From assembly GCA_016214985.1 (NCBI GenBank), contig JACRMM010000057.1:1-64000 (forward strand): a DNA stretch of 64,000 bases, written 5' to 3'. The notes under the pieces were generated by a model, which was given only the letters and a program-made list of their open reading frames with translations, was not told where the DNA came from and made no database searches. This DNA is from Deltaproteobacteria bacterium (GTDB taxonomy: Bacteria > Desulfobacterota > Deferrisomatia > Deferrisomatales > JACRMM01). Positions 1 through 7,817 of this stretch are shown piece by piece (the first letter of the stretch is position 1; each line of letters starts with the position of its first letter). Position numbers and translations under genes: made by a program.

Positions 1-18
1 CGTCTGGTATTCTCTCAT
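1..18 (-). mobile_element. 5' end of a probable IS200/IS605-type transposase gene (partial)
   Basis: Only six codons are inside the window. They read MREYQT on the minus strand, with a strong ribosome-binding site (AGAAGGAGG) seven bases upstream of the ATG. IS200-type TnpA proteins commonly begin with a very similar M-x-x-Y-Q-x start, and the upstream leader carries a short perfect hairpin (104-122) of the kind found at the left end of these elements. The identity is an inference from these two clues; the gene could be something else that starts in the same way. Confidence 0.35.
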
Positions 19-103
19 GGGGGACCTCCTTCTCTGTGTGCTTTGAGCGGCTCACAGGTCGGAGGTTTCCCCACTATTCCCGGATCTGTCAAACTTTTGG
101 GGT

Positions 104-122
104 CCCCCGGCAAAGCCGGGGG
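104..122. repeat. Perfect 8-bp hairpin, possible left-end palindrome of an IS200-like element or terminator
   Basis: CCCCCGGC and GCCGGGGG pair perfectly around an AAA loop. The hairpin lies between the start of the partial gene at 1-18 and the stop codon of the phosphoesterase at 139. It could be the subterminal palindrome recognised by a Y1 transposase, or a terminator for the minus-strand phosphoesterase. No clear T-run follows on either strand. Confidence 0.5.
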
Positions 123-138
123 CTTACCTATGTTTTAG

Positions 139-900
139 TTACAGGGTGACGACGAGGTCCGCTTCGAACGCCGGGTTCTCCCACTGCCCGGTGAGGAGCG
201 GATAGCCTCTGGGGTTGCACACGACTTCGGTGCCCTTGAGCCGGTAGCGCAACGACCGGTGGGTGTGGCCGTGGATCCACAGGCGGGCACGGTTCTGCCC
301 GATCAGGCCGTCGAGGTCGCTGGCGAAGGCGGCCGAGAGGAGCGCGGTGCGGTACTCCCTGACGACCGAGCGGCGGGACGGAAGGTGGTGGGTCACGACG
401 ACGGTGGGGCCGTGGTGAGGGTCGGAGAGGGTCGCGGAGAGCCATCGCAGGTTCTCGGCGTGCAGGCGCGCCCAGCCTTCGGGCGTGAGCCTCCGCCACC
501 CCTGGCGAATCACCTGGAAGTCCCTCATCGACCGCTGACAGTGATTCATGGCGAGAGTTGCCCGCTCGGGGCCGAACAGGGCGAAATCGGTCCAGAGCGT
601 CGTCCCGACGAAGCGGACGCCCTGGTAGGTCCAGGTGTCGTTGGCAAGCACGTGAACGTGTCCGGAGCGCCTCCCCTCGGCCCGCAACCGCGACAGTGCG
701 GTGTCGACGTCATGGGTGTAGAACTCGTGGTTGCCGGGTACGTAGATCACGGGTCTGGCGAATGTGCGCGCCGCCCACCTGACGCCCTCCGTCCCGACGT
801 CCACGTCACCGGCAAGCACGACCACGTCGGCGTCCACCCGCGGGAGGTCCAGAGGGCGCCGGTACTCGAGGTGCAGGTCGGAGAGAACGTGGAGGCGCAT
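139..900 (-). CDS. Calcineurin-like metallophosphoesterase
   Basis: This 253-residue protein has the full set of metallophosphoesterase metal-binding motifs in order: SDLHLEY near residue 7, VVLAGDVD near 28, VPGNHEF near 55, VVTHHLPS near 170 and WIHGHTHRS near 210. These bind two metal ions and hydrolyse phosphomono- or diesters. No signal peptide or membrane segment is visible, so it is probably cytosolic. It lies 62 bases downstream of the cNMP/CBS/DUF294 gene on the same strand and is probably cotranscribed with it. The substrate cannot be predicted. The stop codon is right next to a probable insertion-sequence end. Confidence 0.85.
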   Translation of the reverse strand: MRLHVLSDLHLEYRRPLDLPRVDADVVVLAGDVDVGTEGVRWAARTFARPVIYVPGNHEFYTHDVDTALSRLRAEGRRSGHVHVLANDTWTYQGVRFVGTTLWTDFALFGPERATLAMNHCQRSMRDFQVIRQGWRRLTPEGWARLHAENLRWLSATLSDPHHGPTVVVTHHLPSRRSVVREYRTALLSAAFASDLDGLIGQNRARLWIHGHTHRSLRYRLKGTEVVCNPRGYPLLTGQWENPAFEADLVVTL

Positions 901-962
901 CGGCTCCGTTCAGCGAGACCGGGCATACTGGGTCGGGCGGCCCAGGTGACCGTTTGGCCGCG

Positions 963-2909
963 TCAAGTCTGCGACCCCAGCTGAAGCCCGGCGACGAACG
1001 GCGTGTGAACGGCGGCATGAACCACGGTCTGCAGGCGCGTCGTGGCTTCGAGCGCGAGGCGGAGCAGGTAGCGCTCCTCGACCGGGAGCGCCGCGGGAGA
1101 GACGTAGGCGCAAGGTTCTGCACCGGCCTTGAGCGCCTCCGCCTGCGCCGCGAACAGGAGGCGCAGGAAACACTGGTAGGCGCCGCGGATGAGACGGCTC
1201 TCTTCCGTCGGCACGACGCCTCTGTGCTCGAGCTCTTCGATCCGCTCGACCGTGGAGAGGGCTGTGATTCCGTTGAGCAGTGCGAGCAGGCGGGCGCACT
1301 CGACCACGAACCGCACGCCCGACTCCTTGAGGTCGAGCTGTCCCTTGTGCGGCCCCGACCTCTCGGTGATGAAGCCCTTGAAGAAGGTCAGCGGAACCTT
1401 GTGATGCGCGGCGTCCTCGAAGAGGCTCCGGATGAGCTTGTGATTTCCCTGGACGCCCTCCGTGACGAACGCCCGGAGCCGGGCGGCTAGGGAGACGTCG
1501 CCCCACAGGGGCACAAAGTCGTAGAAGACGGTCGTCTGCCGGATGGCCACGGGGTCGCTCTCCGAGAACCAGGAGGTCACCGCCTGTTTCCACTCGGCCA
1601 GCGGTCGCCTCCACGACCGGTTTTCGCTCATCACGCCACCTTCACATCGCGGAAAGCCGATCCGGGTCATGGCGTCGGTGAACCGCGCCCCCAGGTCCGT
1701 GAAGTAGGCTTCGGCTCCGGCGCGGCGTTCCGAGGGCGCATCGGCGAGGATCATCCCGTGGTCCTGGTCCGTGGCAAAGTGATTCTCGGCGCGGCCGTGG
1801 CTCCCCATGGCGATGAGGCAGAAGGGGAGCGGAGGCGGGCCCTTCCCCTGCGCCTCCATCTGGCGCAAGCAGATCTCGAGGGCCTGCCGGTGCAGGTCCC
1901 GGTTCACCGAGGAAAGGATCTGGCTGACCTCGGTCGCGGGGACGTTGTCCTCCAGGAGAGACAGGCAGATCTGCTGGCTGCGGTCGTGGACCTCCGAGAG
2001 CGCGGCGATGTCGCCGGCCTTCTCGATCCGCTCCACCAGGGAGAGCGTCTCCCGAGAGCTGTGGGCCAGGACGTCGCGGATGGACAGGAGCCCGACGAGG
2101 CGGCCGTCGTCGACCACGGGGAGGAACAGCACCTTGTGGGTCCGCATGAACCCCATGGCCTTGTAGAGGTAGGCGTCCGACGGCACCGAGTAGATGGGCG
2201 TGCTCATGATCTCCTGCAGGAGCACGTCCTTGGGGTCCAGGTTGTTGGCGAGCACCCGCAGGACCAGATCCCTCTCGGTGACGATCCCCACGGGCCGGCC
2301 CTGGTCCTCCACGATCACGGCACCAGCGCCGGCCTCGCGCATGGCGTTCGCGGCGTGGCCCACCGTCGCCTCGCCGGAAAGGGTGAGCGCGGCGGGAGCC
2401 ATGGCGTCGCACACCCGCCGGCGGAAGGGGAAGGTCTCGACGTGGCCGAGGCCGGACCGCCGCCCGTGGGCCAGGACGTCGCGGAGCACGTCTTGGAGGC
2501 GCTCGGCCATGGTGGCCGCAAGGACCTGACCAACGGAGGGGTAGCGGTCGGTCAGGTCCTTCAGCACCGAGGGGGGAAAGGTGATCACCTCTCCGGGCCC
2601 GACGACGCGAACCGACACGGGCGACGGCTCGTGGGTGAACATGGAGAGGAAGCCCATCAGCTGGCCGGGCTTTGCCACGCTGAGCGCCCGCTCCTTCTCC
2701 GGGGGACCCGACAGGACCTCCGCCGTGGCGGTCGAGAGGTAGAAGACTCGCTCGGGCTGTGCTTCGCCCTGTCGAAACAGGTACGTCCCGGCCGAAACCG
2801 ACACCCGCTCCACCGCGTTCTGGAGCTCTGCGAGCGCCTCGGGGGGCAGCCCTTGCAGCGCGGGAATGTCCCGGAGCAGAGCGTCGATCTCGGGGCCGGG
2901 GCCCTTCAT
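963..2909 (-). CDS. cNMP-binding / CBS pair / DUF294 nucleotidyltransferase-like signalling protein
   Basis: The 648-residue protein has a cyclic-nucleotide-binding-like domain at about 10-125, two CBS domains at about 150-275 (adenine-nucleotide sensing), a DUF294 nucleotidyltransferase-like domain at about 300-440 containing GSHGRAE, and a DUF294 C-terminal helical domain. The ATG at 2909 is preferred because AGGGGG lies just upstream; an earlier in-frame ATG at 2990 overlaps the divergent gene's start. In many proteobacteria this family is encoded beside a DnaQ-like exonuclease and a sodium:solute symporter. Here those partners are in the 19-25 kb operon rather than adjacent. A role in regulating that module is inference. 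Confidence 0.85.
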   Translation of the reverse strand: MKGPGPEIDALLRDIPALQGLPPEALAELQNAVERVSVSAGTYLFRQGEAQPERVFYLSTATAEVLSGPPEKERALSVAKPGQLMGFLSMFTHEPSPVSVRVVGPGEVITFPPSVLKDLTDRYPSVGQVLAATMAERLQDVLRDVLAHGRRSGLGHVETFPFRRRVCDAMAPAALTLSGEATVGHAANAMREAGAGAVIVEDQGRPVGIVTERDLVLRVLANNLDPKDVLLQEIMSTPIYSVPSDAYLYKAMGFMRTHKVLFLPVVDDGRLVGLLSIRDVLAHSSRETLSLVERIEKAGDIAALSEVHDRSQQICLSLLEDNVPATEVSQILSSVNRDLHRQALEICLRQMEAQGKGPPPLPFCLIAMGSHGRAENHFATDQDHGMILADAPSERRAGAEAYFTDLGARFTDAMTRIGFPRCEGGVMSENRSWRRPLAEWKQAVTSWFSESDPVAIRQTTVFYDFVPLWGDVSLAARLRAFVTEGVQGNHKLIRSLFEDAAHHKVPLTFFKGFITERSGPHKGQLDLKESGVRFVVECARLLALLNGITALSTVERIEELEHRGVVPTEESRLIRGAYQCFLRLLFAAQAEALKAGAEPCAYVSPAALPVEERYLLRLALEATTRLQTVVHAAVHTPFVAGLQLGSQT

Positions 2910-2980
2910 GGTGGACCCCCTGGCCGCTGCGGGCACCGGGCCCGGTAGATCCCTCCCTTCGGAAGGAGACTGCGCATCCA

Positions 2981-3667
2981 ATGAGGCCACTTCGCTTCTC
3001 CATCACGGACGAGGTTCTGGCGCTCGGGGTCCGCGGCGCGTGCGCGGTCGTGAGCGGGCTCGACAACCGGTCCTATCACTCGGCGTTCGACGAGTACCGC
3101 CGCAGACTGGCCGAACGACTTCGGGGCGAGCTCACCGAGGCGCTCGTCGCCTCCGACCCGGTGTTGCGGGGTTTCCGGGATCTCCACGATGCCGTCGGCC
3201 GCTCGAACCGTCGCTTCCCGTCTTCTGCGGAGGCGCTCGCGCGGCTCTTCCTCCGGCGGGGTGTTGTTCCGGCGATCAACCCGGTCGTCGACGTGTACAA
3301 CGCGGTCTCTCTGGAGACTCGGCTCTCGCTCGGAGCCCACGACGTGGCGAAGATCGAAGGCGACGTGACGCTCCGCCTGACCGAGGGCTCGGAGCGGTTC
3401 TTCCCCATGGGCGGCGCCGGGCCGGAGCCCGTCGGGTCGGGGGAGTACTGCTACGTCGACGGGACCGGCGAAGTCCTGTGCCGGCTCGAGTTCCGGCAGG
3501 CCGAGAAGACCAAGCTCGCCGAGGGGACGCGCGACTGCCTCTTCCTGGTCCAGGGGAACCGGAATACCCCGCGCTCACAGGTGGAGTCGACGCTGCAGCG
3601 CCTCACCGAGCAGCTCCTGTTCTACTGCGGCGGTCGGGTGGAACACCGGTGGATCGCCGGCGCGTAA
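2981..3667 (+). CDS. B3/B4 tRNA-binding domain protein
   Basis: This 228-residue protein resembles the B3/B4 domain of phenylalanyl-tRNA synthetase beta subunits, found in free-standing form in many bacteria and often linked to amino-acid or tRNA editing. Recognisable parts are the NPVVDVYNAVSLE segment near residue 100, the G-x-G-E-Y segment near 155 and the C-terminal helix ending FYCGGRVEH. The start is set by GGAAGGAGA ten bases upstream of the ATG. It is transcribed divergently from the cNMP/CBS gene with only 71 bases between the starts. Editing activity is a family-level possibility, not shown here. Confidence 0.8.
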   Translation: MRPLRFSITDEVLALGVRGACAVVSGLDNRSYHSAFDEYRRRLAERLRGELTEALVASDPVLRGFRDLHDAVGRSNRRFPSSAEALARLFLRRGVVPAINPVVDVYNAVSLETRLSLGAHDVAKIEGDVTLRLTEGSERFFPMGGAGPEPVGSGEYCYVDGTGEVLCRLEFRQAEKTKLAEGTRDCLFLVQGNRNTPRSQVESTLQRLTEQLLFYCGGRVEHRWIAGA

Positions 3668-3977
3668 CCAATCGGTGACCGCGCCGCGCTGCCGCACGGC
3701 GCCGGCGGTGCCTCTTATCACGTCCGCGTTGCTCTGAGCACGACGCCCGGCTGAACGTCCCCGGCCAGGGCCGCTTCGATCCCCGATCGTCTTGCCGACA
3801 TCAGCCCTCCTTTCCTTCTCAAGACGCGTGCGGGAGGTCCGCCCGCTGCCTCAGCGCCGCCCGAGTCGCCTCGGCCGTGGCAGCGCTGAGGCGAGAGCCA
3901 CCCTGGAGCTTACACTCGCGGCCTGCCGGACGGAAGCACTTGTACCATAGGAACAAATGTTGTATAGGAGGAAACTG
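3668..3977. other. Intergenic stretch, mostly no recognisable gene
   Basis: It contains a possible 27-codon minus-strand ORF (3718-3801, listed separately) and, at about 3930-3970, an A+T-richer stretch upstream of the leader/HTH pair that carries two copies of a TTGTAY-AGG motif. The minus-strand open frame above 3801 has no convincing start or homology and is treated as noise. Confidence 0.5.
3718..3801 (-). CDS. Possible 27-residue small ORF, unknown
   Basis: The ORF starts with ATG eight bases after a very strong ribosome-binding site (GGAAAGGAGG) and ends in a tandem TGA-TAA. The peptide (MSARRSGIEAALAGDVQPGV, then 7 more residues) matches no family I recognise. It could be a leader peptide, a truncated remnant or chance. 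The strong ribosome-binding site and double stop are the only support. Confidence 0.25.
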   Translation of the reverse strand: MSARRSGIEAALAGDVQPGVVLRATRT

Positions 3978-4019
3978 ATGGCTCGGGGCCTCTTTTCCGT
4001 ACACGGAGGGCATCGATGA
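3978..4019 (+). CDS. 13-residue leader peptide coupled to the HTH gene
   Basis: ATG at 3978 follows the strong ribosome-binding site TAGGAGGAAACTG. The short frame reads MARGLFSVHGGHR and ends in a TGA that overlaps the ATG of the following gene (ATGA). That layout suggests translational coupling. The downstream gene also has its own GGAGGG site inside this mini-ORF. The peptide has no recognisable family. Confidence 0.4.
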   Translation: MARGLFSVHGGHR

Positions 4020-4237
4020 GCACGAGAGGTGGTGGCGAGGGCATTGCCCACATTCTCTGGGAACTGAAGGCGGGCAAATCCGCTCTGGATGTGTGCAAGG
4101 CCTATGGTATCTCCGCGGAAGCCCTGGAGTCCTGGCGCAAGGATTACGGCGGCTTGGCCCCCTCCGAGATCGACCGGTCGTGGAGGGTCGAGGAAGACGC
4201 AGTGCTGCGGCGCACCCTTGGCGGTTCGCGGAGATAG
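4016..4237 (+). CDS. Small helix-turn-helix protein, IS3 OrfA-like
   Basis: This 73-residue protein looks like the helix-turn-helix portion of an IS3-family OrfA: a helix ending WELKAGKSALDVCKAYGIS, the turn, then EALESWRKDYGGL and a short charged C-terminal helix (EEDAVLRRTLGG). Full OrfA proteins are usually longer and carry a leucine zipper, followed by an orfB integrase gene. Neither follows here, so this is either a decayed insertion-sequence remnant or a domesticated DNA-binding protein. It is preceded by an overlapping 13-codon ORF. Confidence 0.6.
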   Translation: MSTRGGGEGIAHILWELKAGKSALDVCKAYGISAEALESWRKDYGGLAPSEIDRSWRVEEDAVLRRTLGGSRR

Positions 4238-4246
4238 GGGAGAGCG

Positions 4247-4528
4247 CTACCGCGGACCCTTTCGCAGCGGCGTCAGGAGGGATTCCAGACCGTTTGTCTT
4301 GATCTCGTAGGCGAGACCCAGGAGCTCTCCCAGAGGCCCTCGGGGGAAGCCGCGTCGGGAAAGCCACACGAGGTACGGCTCCGGAAGGTCGAGCAGACGC
4401 CTCCCCTCATAGCGGCCGTAGGGCATGCGCGCGTCGGCGAGCCGCAGGAGGACCGACGGATCGCCCCGCTCTCCCGCACCCGCGGAGTCCGGGGGACGCC
4501 CGCCGGGGCGCTCGCCGGTGGGGGTCAC
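4247..4528 (-). CDS. DUF3820 family protein
   Basis: The 93-residue protein contains the DUF3820 core (MPYGRYEGRRLLDLPEPYLV, then WLSRRGFPRGPLGELL and a C-terminal EIKTNGLESLL) starting near residue 35. It is preceded by a low-complexity Pro/Gly-rich N terminus. The family is a small cytosolic fold of unclear function, sometimes labelled a quorum-regulated virulence factor. The GTG start at 4528 has an AAGGGTG site upstream; a later internal start would remove only the poorly conserved N terminus. Confidence 0.75.
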   Translation of the reverse strand: MTPTGERPGGRPPDSAGAGERGDPSVLLRLADARMPYGRYEGRRLLDLPEPYLVWLSRRGFPRGPLGELLGLAYEIKTNGLESLLTPLRKGPR

Positions 4529-4617
4529 GCTGCACCCTTCGAGTCAACGAATGCGTTCATGGCGATGAGACTATCGCAGCCGCGCACGGGGCTGAAGCTC
4601 TTTCTGAAGGGCGACGG

Positions 4618-5049
4618 CTAGCTCGGCAGGCGCCCCTTGCGCCGCACCCCAAAGCCCACTGGAAGTGACGGGGTTCCTCGTGGTTCCACCGGGCACGCGG
4701 CGGGCGCCACGTCCTGGTCCAGAATCGCGATCCTGTGGACCAACTCCAAGAGCGCCTCCCGAAGAGTCTCCGGCGGGTCGAGAAAGCGCAACCCCATGCC
4801 TGGCTCCGAAGGGCCATCCGCGGCTCCGACCCAGACGACCTGCGCTGCCACGGCCACCTCGTGAAGGAGGCCGACGGTGAACACGAGCTGGAGCACCGTG
4901 CCCACGGGCGCCGGAGCTTCGGTGGAGACGAACATGCCGTCGGCCGAGATGTTGCGGCTGCACGAGATCAGGTAGTTGCCTTCGTGGGCGTAGTCGACGC
5001 GAAACCGGGCCACGGCGCGCGGGACGGCCCTTATGCCCTGTACCGACAT
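4618..5049 (-). CDS. PilZ domain protein
   Basis: The 143-residue protein has the features of a single PilZ domain: an N-terminal R-A-x-x-R-F region (RAVARFRVDY), the SRNISADGMFV strand corresponding to the conserved (D/N)xSxxG motif, and a C-terminal PGMGLRFLD strand. PilZ domains bind cyclic di-GMP and modulate motility, exopolysaccharide or transcription. This compact type resembles the TIGR02266-like PilZ proteins common in Myxococcota and Desulfuromonadia. A strong GGAGAAGGAG site precedes the ATG. It is transcribed divergently from the cupin gene. Confidence 0.8.
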   Translation of the reverse strand: MSVQGIRAVPRAVARFRVDYAHEGNYLISCSRNISADGMFVSTEAPAPVGTVLQLVFTVGLLHEVAVAAQVVWVGAADGPSEPGMGLRFLDPPETLREALLELVHRIAILDQDVAPAACPVEPRGTPSLPVGFGVRRKGRLPS

Positions 5050-5312
5050 GGCTTCTCCTTCTCCTGGGCGGGCCCGAGAACCCCGGCGTGATTCCGTGGG
5101 TGGTGCGGCCCCACCGCGTGACTATCCATCGACCGCAGCTCCCAGAAGTTGAGCGACGCGAGGGTCCTCGCGGCCGTTTCCTCCCGGTGGCGACTCGGGC
5201 TACAATCTACCGCTCCGACGCAGAGCGCCCGAGGGGTGCTCCCCGTCCCCTCGGGCCCGAACTGACGGGCCTCATCCCCGAGGTGCTTCCCTCGCACGCC
5301 CACGGAGCCGGC

Positions 5313-5804
5313 ATGAACCTCGTCGATCTCCGGATGTTGCAGACGCTCAGTGCCCGAGCTGCCTCCTCTTCCCGGGGCAGGGCCACCCACAACCTCCACC
5401 CGTGCCTCGAGGACCCGGTTCAGCGGTTCCTCAACGCCATGGAGCCGGGGACCTACGTGCGGCCCCATCGGCACGGGCCGGAGCGCTGGGAGCTGTTTCT
5501 GGCTCTGGCGGGAGGAGCCGCCGTGCTCTGCTTCGACGAGACCGGCCGGGTGGGGGAGAGGGCGGAGATCTGCGCCCGGGGGCCGCTGCTGGCCGTTGAG
5601 GTGGGGGAGGGCTCGTGGCACGCGGTCGCGAGTCTCGCGCCGGGCACTGTCCTCCTCGAGCTGAAACCCGGCCCCTACGTTCCACCCTCCGACAAAGACT
5701 TCGCGGACTGGGCGCCGGCGGAGGGAACGAGCGGGGCGACCGAGTTCGCGGCCTGGCTTCTCGTGGCCCGCGAAGGAAGTCTTCCCCCGGGGCGTTCGAC
5801 GTGA
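5313..5804 (+). CDS. WbuC-type cupin metalloprotein
   Basis: This 163-residue protein is a cupin-fold protein similar to WbuC, which is often found near O-antigen genes. Visible features are ATHNLHPCLEDPVQRFLNAM near residue 25, the metal-binding motif PHRHGPERWELF near residue 50, and WHAVASLAPGTVLLELKPGP near residue 105. The chosen ATG at 5313 has GGAG just upstream; earlier in-frame codons translate into unconserved sequence. A TACAAT element at 5201-5206 in the 263-base divergent intergenic region could be a -10 box. The reaction is unknown. Confidence 0.75.
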   Translation: MNLVDLRMLQTLSARAASSSRGRATHNLHPCLEDPVQRFLNAMEPGTYVRPHRHGPERWELFLALAGGAAVLCFDETGRVGERAEICARGPLLAVEVGEGSWHAVASLAPGTVLLELKPGPYVPPSDKDFADWAPAEGTSGATEFAAWLLVAREGSLPPGRST

Positions 5805-5918
5805 GGCAGGCCCCCCGTGCCCGATCTGGGTCCTTGCCTGCGCCGCGGCACCTGCCTCGGCGAGACGGCCCGTTCACGGGGCTGCGCGCTGCGGCCCGGT
5901 TCTGCGGTAGTGGAACAC

Positions 5919-6383
5919 ATGGCCACGACCAACGCCCAAAGGTTCCTCAAGCAGAAGAAGATTCCCTATGAGGTGCGGGAGTACGACTTCAAGGTCAAGG
6001 GCGCCGACTACGCGGCGGAAGCGCTGGGCTGGCCCCCGGAGGCCATGATCAAGACCCTCGTGGTGGCGCTCTCGGACGGGAGCCACGCCCTGTGTCTCTT
6101 GCCGGCCGGGGTGGAGCTGTCCCTCAAGGCACTGGCCCGGGAGGCGGGCGTGAAGTCGGCGCGGATGACGACCCCCGAGGAGGCGGAGAAGCTCACGGGC
6201 TACCACGTCGGCGGCATCAGCCCCTTCGGCACCCGAAAGGCGCTGGCCGTGTGGCTGCACGCTCCCCTGCTCGCCTTCGAGACGGTGGGGATCAACGGGG
6301 GCCACCGCGGGCTCATCGTGTTCCTCGACCCCAGGGCTTTTCGGGAGACCCTGGGAGCCCGAGTGGCAAACCTGGCGGCGTAA
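5919..6383 (+). CDS. ybaK: YbaK/EbsC-type Cys-tRNA(Pro) deacylase
   Basis: The 154-residue protein begins MATTNAQRFLKQKKIPYEV and shows the YbaK/ProX fold: MIKTLVVALSDG near residue 45 (the conserved lysine is in the tRNA-editing pocket), the KSARMTTPEEAEKLTGYHVG segment near residue 80 and GGISPFGTRK near 98. The family hydrolyses Cys-tRNA(Pro) misacylated by ProRS. The ATG at 5919 matches the family's usual N terminus; the longer frame upstream is unconserved. Confidence 0.9.
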   Translation: MATTNAQRFLKQKKIPYEVREYDFKVKGADYAAEALGWPPEAMIKTLVVALSDGSHALCLLPAGVELSLKALAREAGVKSARMTTPEEAEKLTGYHVGGISPFGTRKALAVWLHAPLLAFETVGINGGHRGLIVFLDPRAFRETLGARVANLAA

Positions 6384-6446
6384 CGTTGCTCGCGGAGACC
6401 CGCTCTCGCGCCGCGGCGAGCACTTTCCTTACAGGAGTCGGTGCCC

Positions 6447-7817
6447 ATGGACGACATTCTCTCCCAGATCGCCTCCCAGGAGGAGGCCACGCTTTCCACC
6501 CTCTTCGAGTTCCTCCGAATCCCCTCGGTGAGCACCGATCCTGCTCTCGCCGGCGAGGTGAAGCGGTGCGCGATGTGGCTCGCGGACCGCTTTCGAGAGG
6601 CCGGGTTTGCGGCGGGCGCGCACCCCACGGGGGGACATCTCGCGGTCGTGGCCGAGTGGCGCGGTGCCAAGGGGGCGCCAACGGTGCTCGTCTACGGCCA
6701 CTACGACGTGCAGCCCGCCGAGCCCCTGGACGCCTGGACGTCGCTGCCCTTCGAGCCGGTCGTCCGCGACGGCAACGTCTGCGGCCGCGGCGCAAGCGAC
6801 GACAAGGGGCAACTCCTCTGCCACCTGGCCGGTGCGGCAGCGCATCTCAAGGCGCGCCGCCGACTGCCGGTGAACCTCGTCTTCCTGATCGAGGGAGAGG
6901 AGGAGTCGGGGAGCGTCCACCTGGAGCCGTTCCTGGAGGCGAACCGCGAGCGCCTCACCTGCGACGCCGTGGTGGTGAGCGACTCGAGCCAGTTCGCCGC
7001 CGGCGTGCCGGCGCTGACCTACGGCCTCCGGGGTCTCGCCTACCTGGAGGCAATCCTCACCGGGCCCGACCACGACCTCCACTCCGGCTCCTTCGGCGGC
7101 GCGGTGCGGAATCCCGCGAACGCCTTGGCGGCCATGATCGCCGCGCTGCACGACGACGCCGGGCGGGTGGCGATCCCCGGCTTCTACGACGACGTTCGTC
7201 CCCTGGAAGCGTGGGAGCGAGAGGCCTTCGGGCGGCTTCCCTTTGACGAGGCGGCCTACCGCCGCGGCCTGGGCGTCGACGCCCTCTGGGGCGAGGCGGG
7301 CTACTCGACCCTGGAGCGGGTGTGGGCTCGGCCCACCCTCGACGTCAACGGCTTGTGGTCTGGCTACTCGGGAGAAGGCGCGAAAACCGTGCTGCCGTCC
7401 AAAGCCGGCGTGAAGCTCTCGTGTCGGCTGGTACCCGATCAGGACCCCGATCGGGTGGCCGAGCTCTTGGAGGACCGGCTGCGCGCGCTCTGTCCGCCCG
7501 GCTGCACCGTGGAGGTCCGCCGCCTCCACGGCGCCCGGCCGGTGCTGACGCCGGTGGACGTGCCTGCAGTGGCCGCCACACGTCGAGCGGTGGAGCGGGC
7601 CTTCGGCGCGGTGCCGGTCTTGATCCGCGAGGGCGGGTCGATCCCGGTCGTGGAGACGTTCGGCAGGATGTTCGGCGCTCCGGTCGTGCTCTTGGGCTTC
7701 GGGCGACCCGACGACCGCGCCCACGGCCCCGACGAGAAGCTGAACCTGGACGACTTCCGCGCGGGCGTCCGCGCGAGCGCCTGGCTGTGGGAGGAGTTGG
7801 GGAAGGGCGGCGCGTGA
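6447..7817 (+). CDS. M20 family metallopeptidase (dipeptidase)
   Basis: This 456-residue protein is an M20 dinuclear zinc peptidase. The first metal-ligand motif is YGHYDVQPA (His and catalytic Asp) near residue 88, followed by RGASDDKGQL near 118 (bridging Asp), the catalytic EGEEESGS near 150, and a C-terminal HGPDEKLNL motif (His ligand) near 430. A dimerisation domain sits between about 200 and 320. The family cleaves dipeptides or N-acyl amino acids in the cytosol. ATG 6447 is chosen because AGGAG lies nine bases upstream. The next gene starts with a GTGA overlap. Confidence 0.9.
   Translation: MDDILSQIASQEEATLSTLFEFLRIPSVSTDPALAGEVKRCAMWLADRFREAGFAAGAHPTGGHLAVVAEWRGAKGAPTVLVYGHYDVQPAEPLDAWTSLPFEPVVRDGNVCGRGASDDKGQLLCHLAGAAAHLKARRRLPVNLVFLIEGEEESGSVHLEPFLEANRERLTCDAVVVSDSSQFAAGVPALTYGLRGLAYLEAILTGPDHDLHSGSFGGAVRNPANALAAMIAALHDDAGRVAIPGFYDDVRPLEAWEREAFGRLPFDEAAYRRGLGVDALWGEAGYSTLERVWARPTLDVNGLWSGYSGEGAKTVLPSKAGVKLSCRLVPDQDPDRVAELLEDRLRALCPPGCTVEVRRLHGARPVLTPVDVPAVAATRRAVERAFGAVPVLIREGGSIPVVETFGRMFGAPVVLLGFGRPDDRAHGPDEKLNLDDFRAGVRASAWLWEELGKGGA

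Noticed and set aside
2759..2980. A longer N terminus for the B3/B4-domain protein
   Set aside because: The upstream codons overlap the divergent cNMP/CBS gene and translate into low-complexity sequence; the ATG at 2981 has a strong ribosome-binding site.
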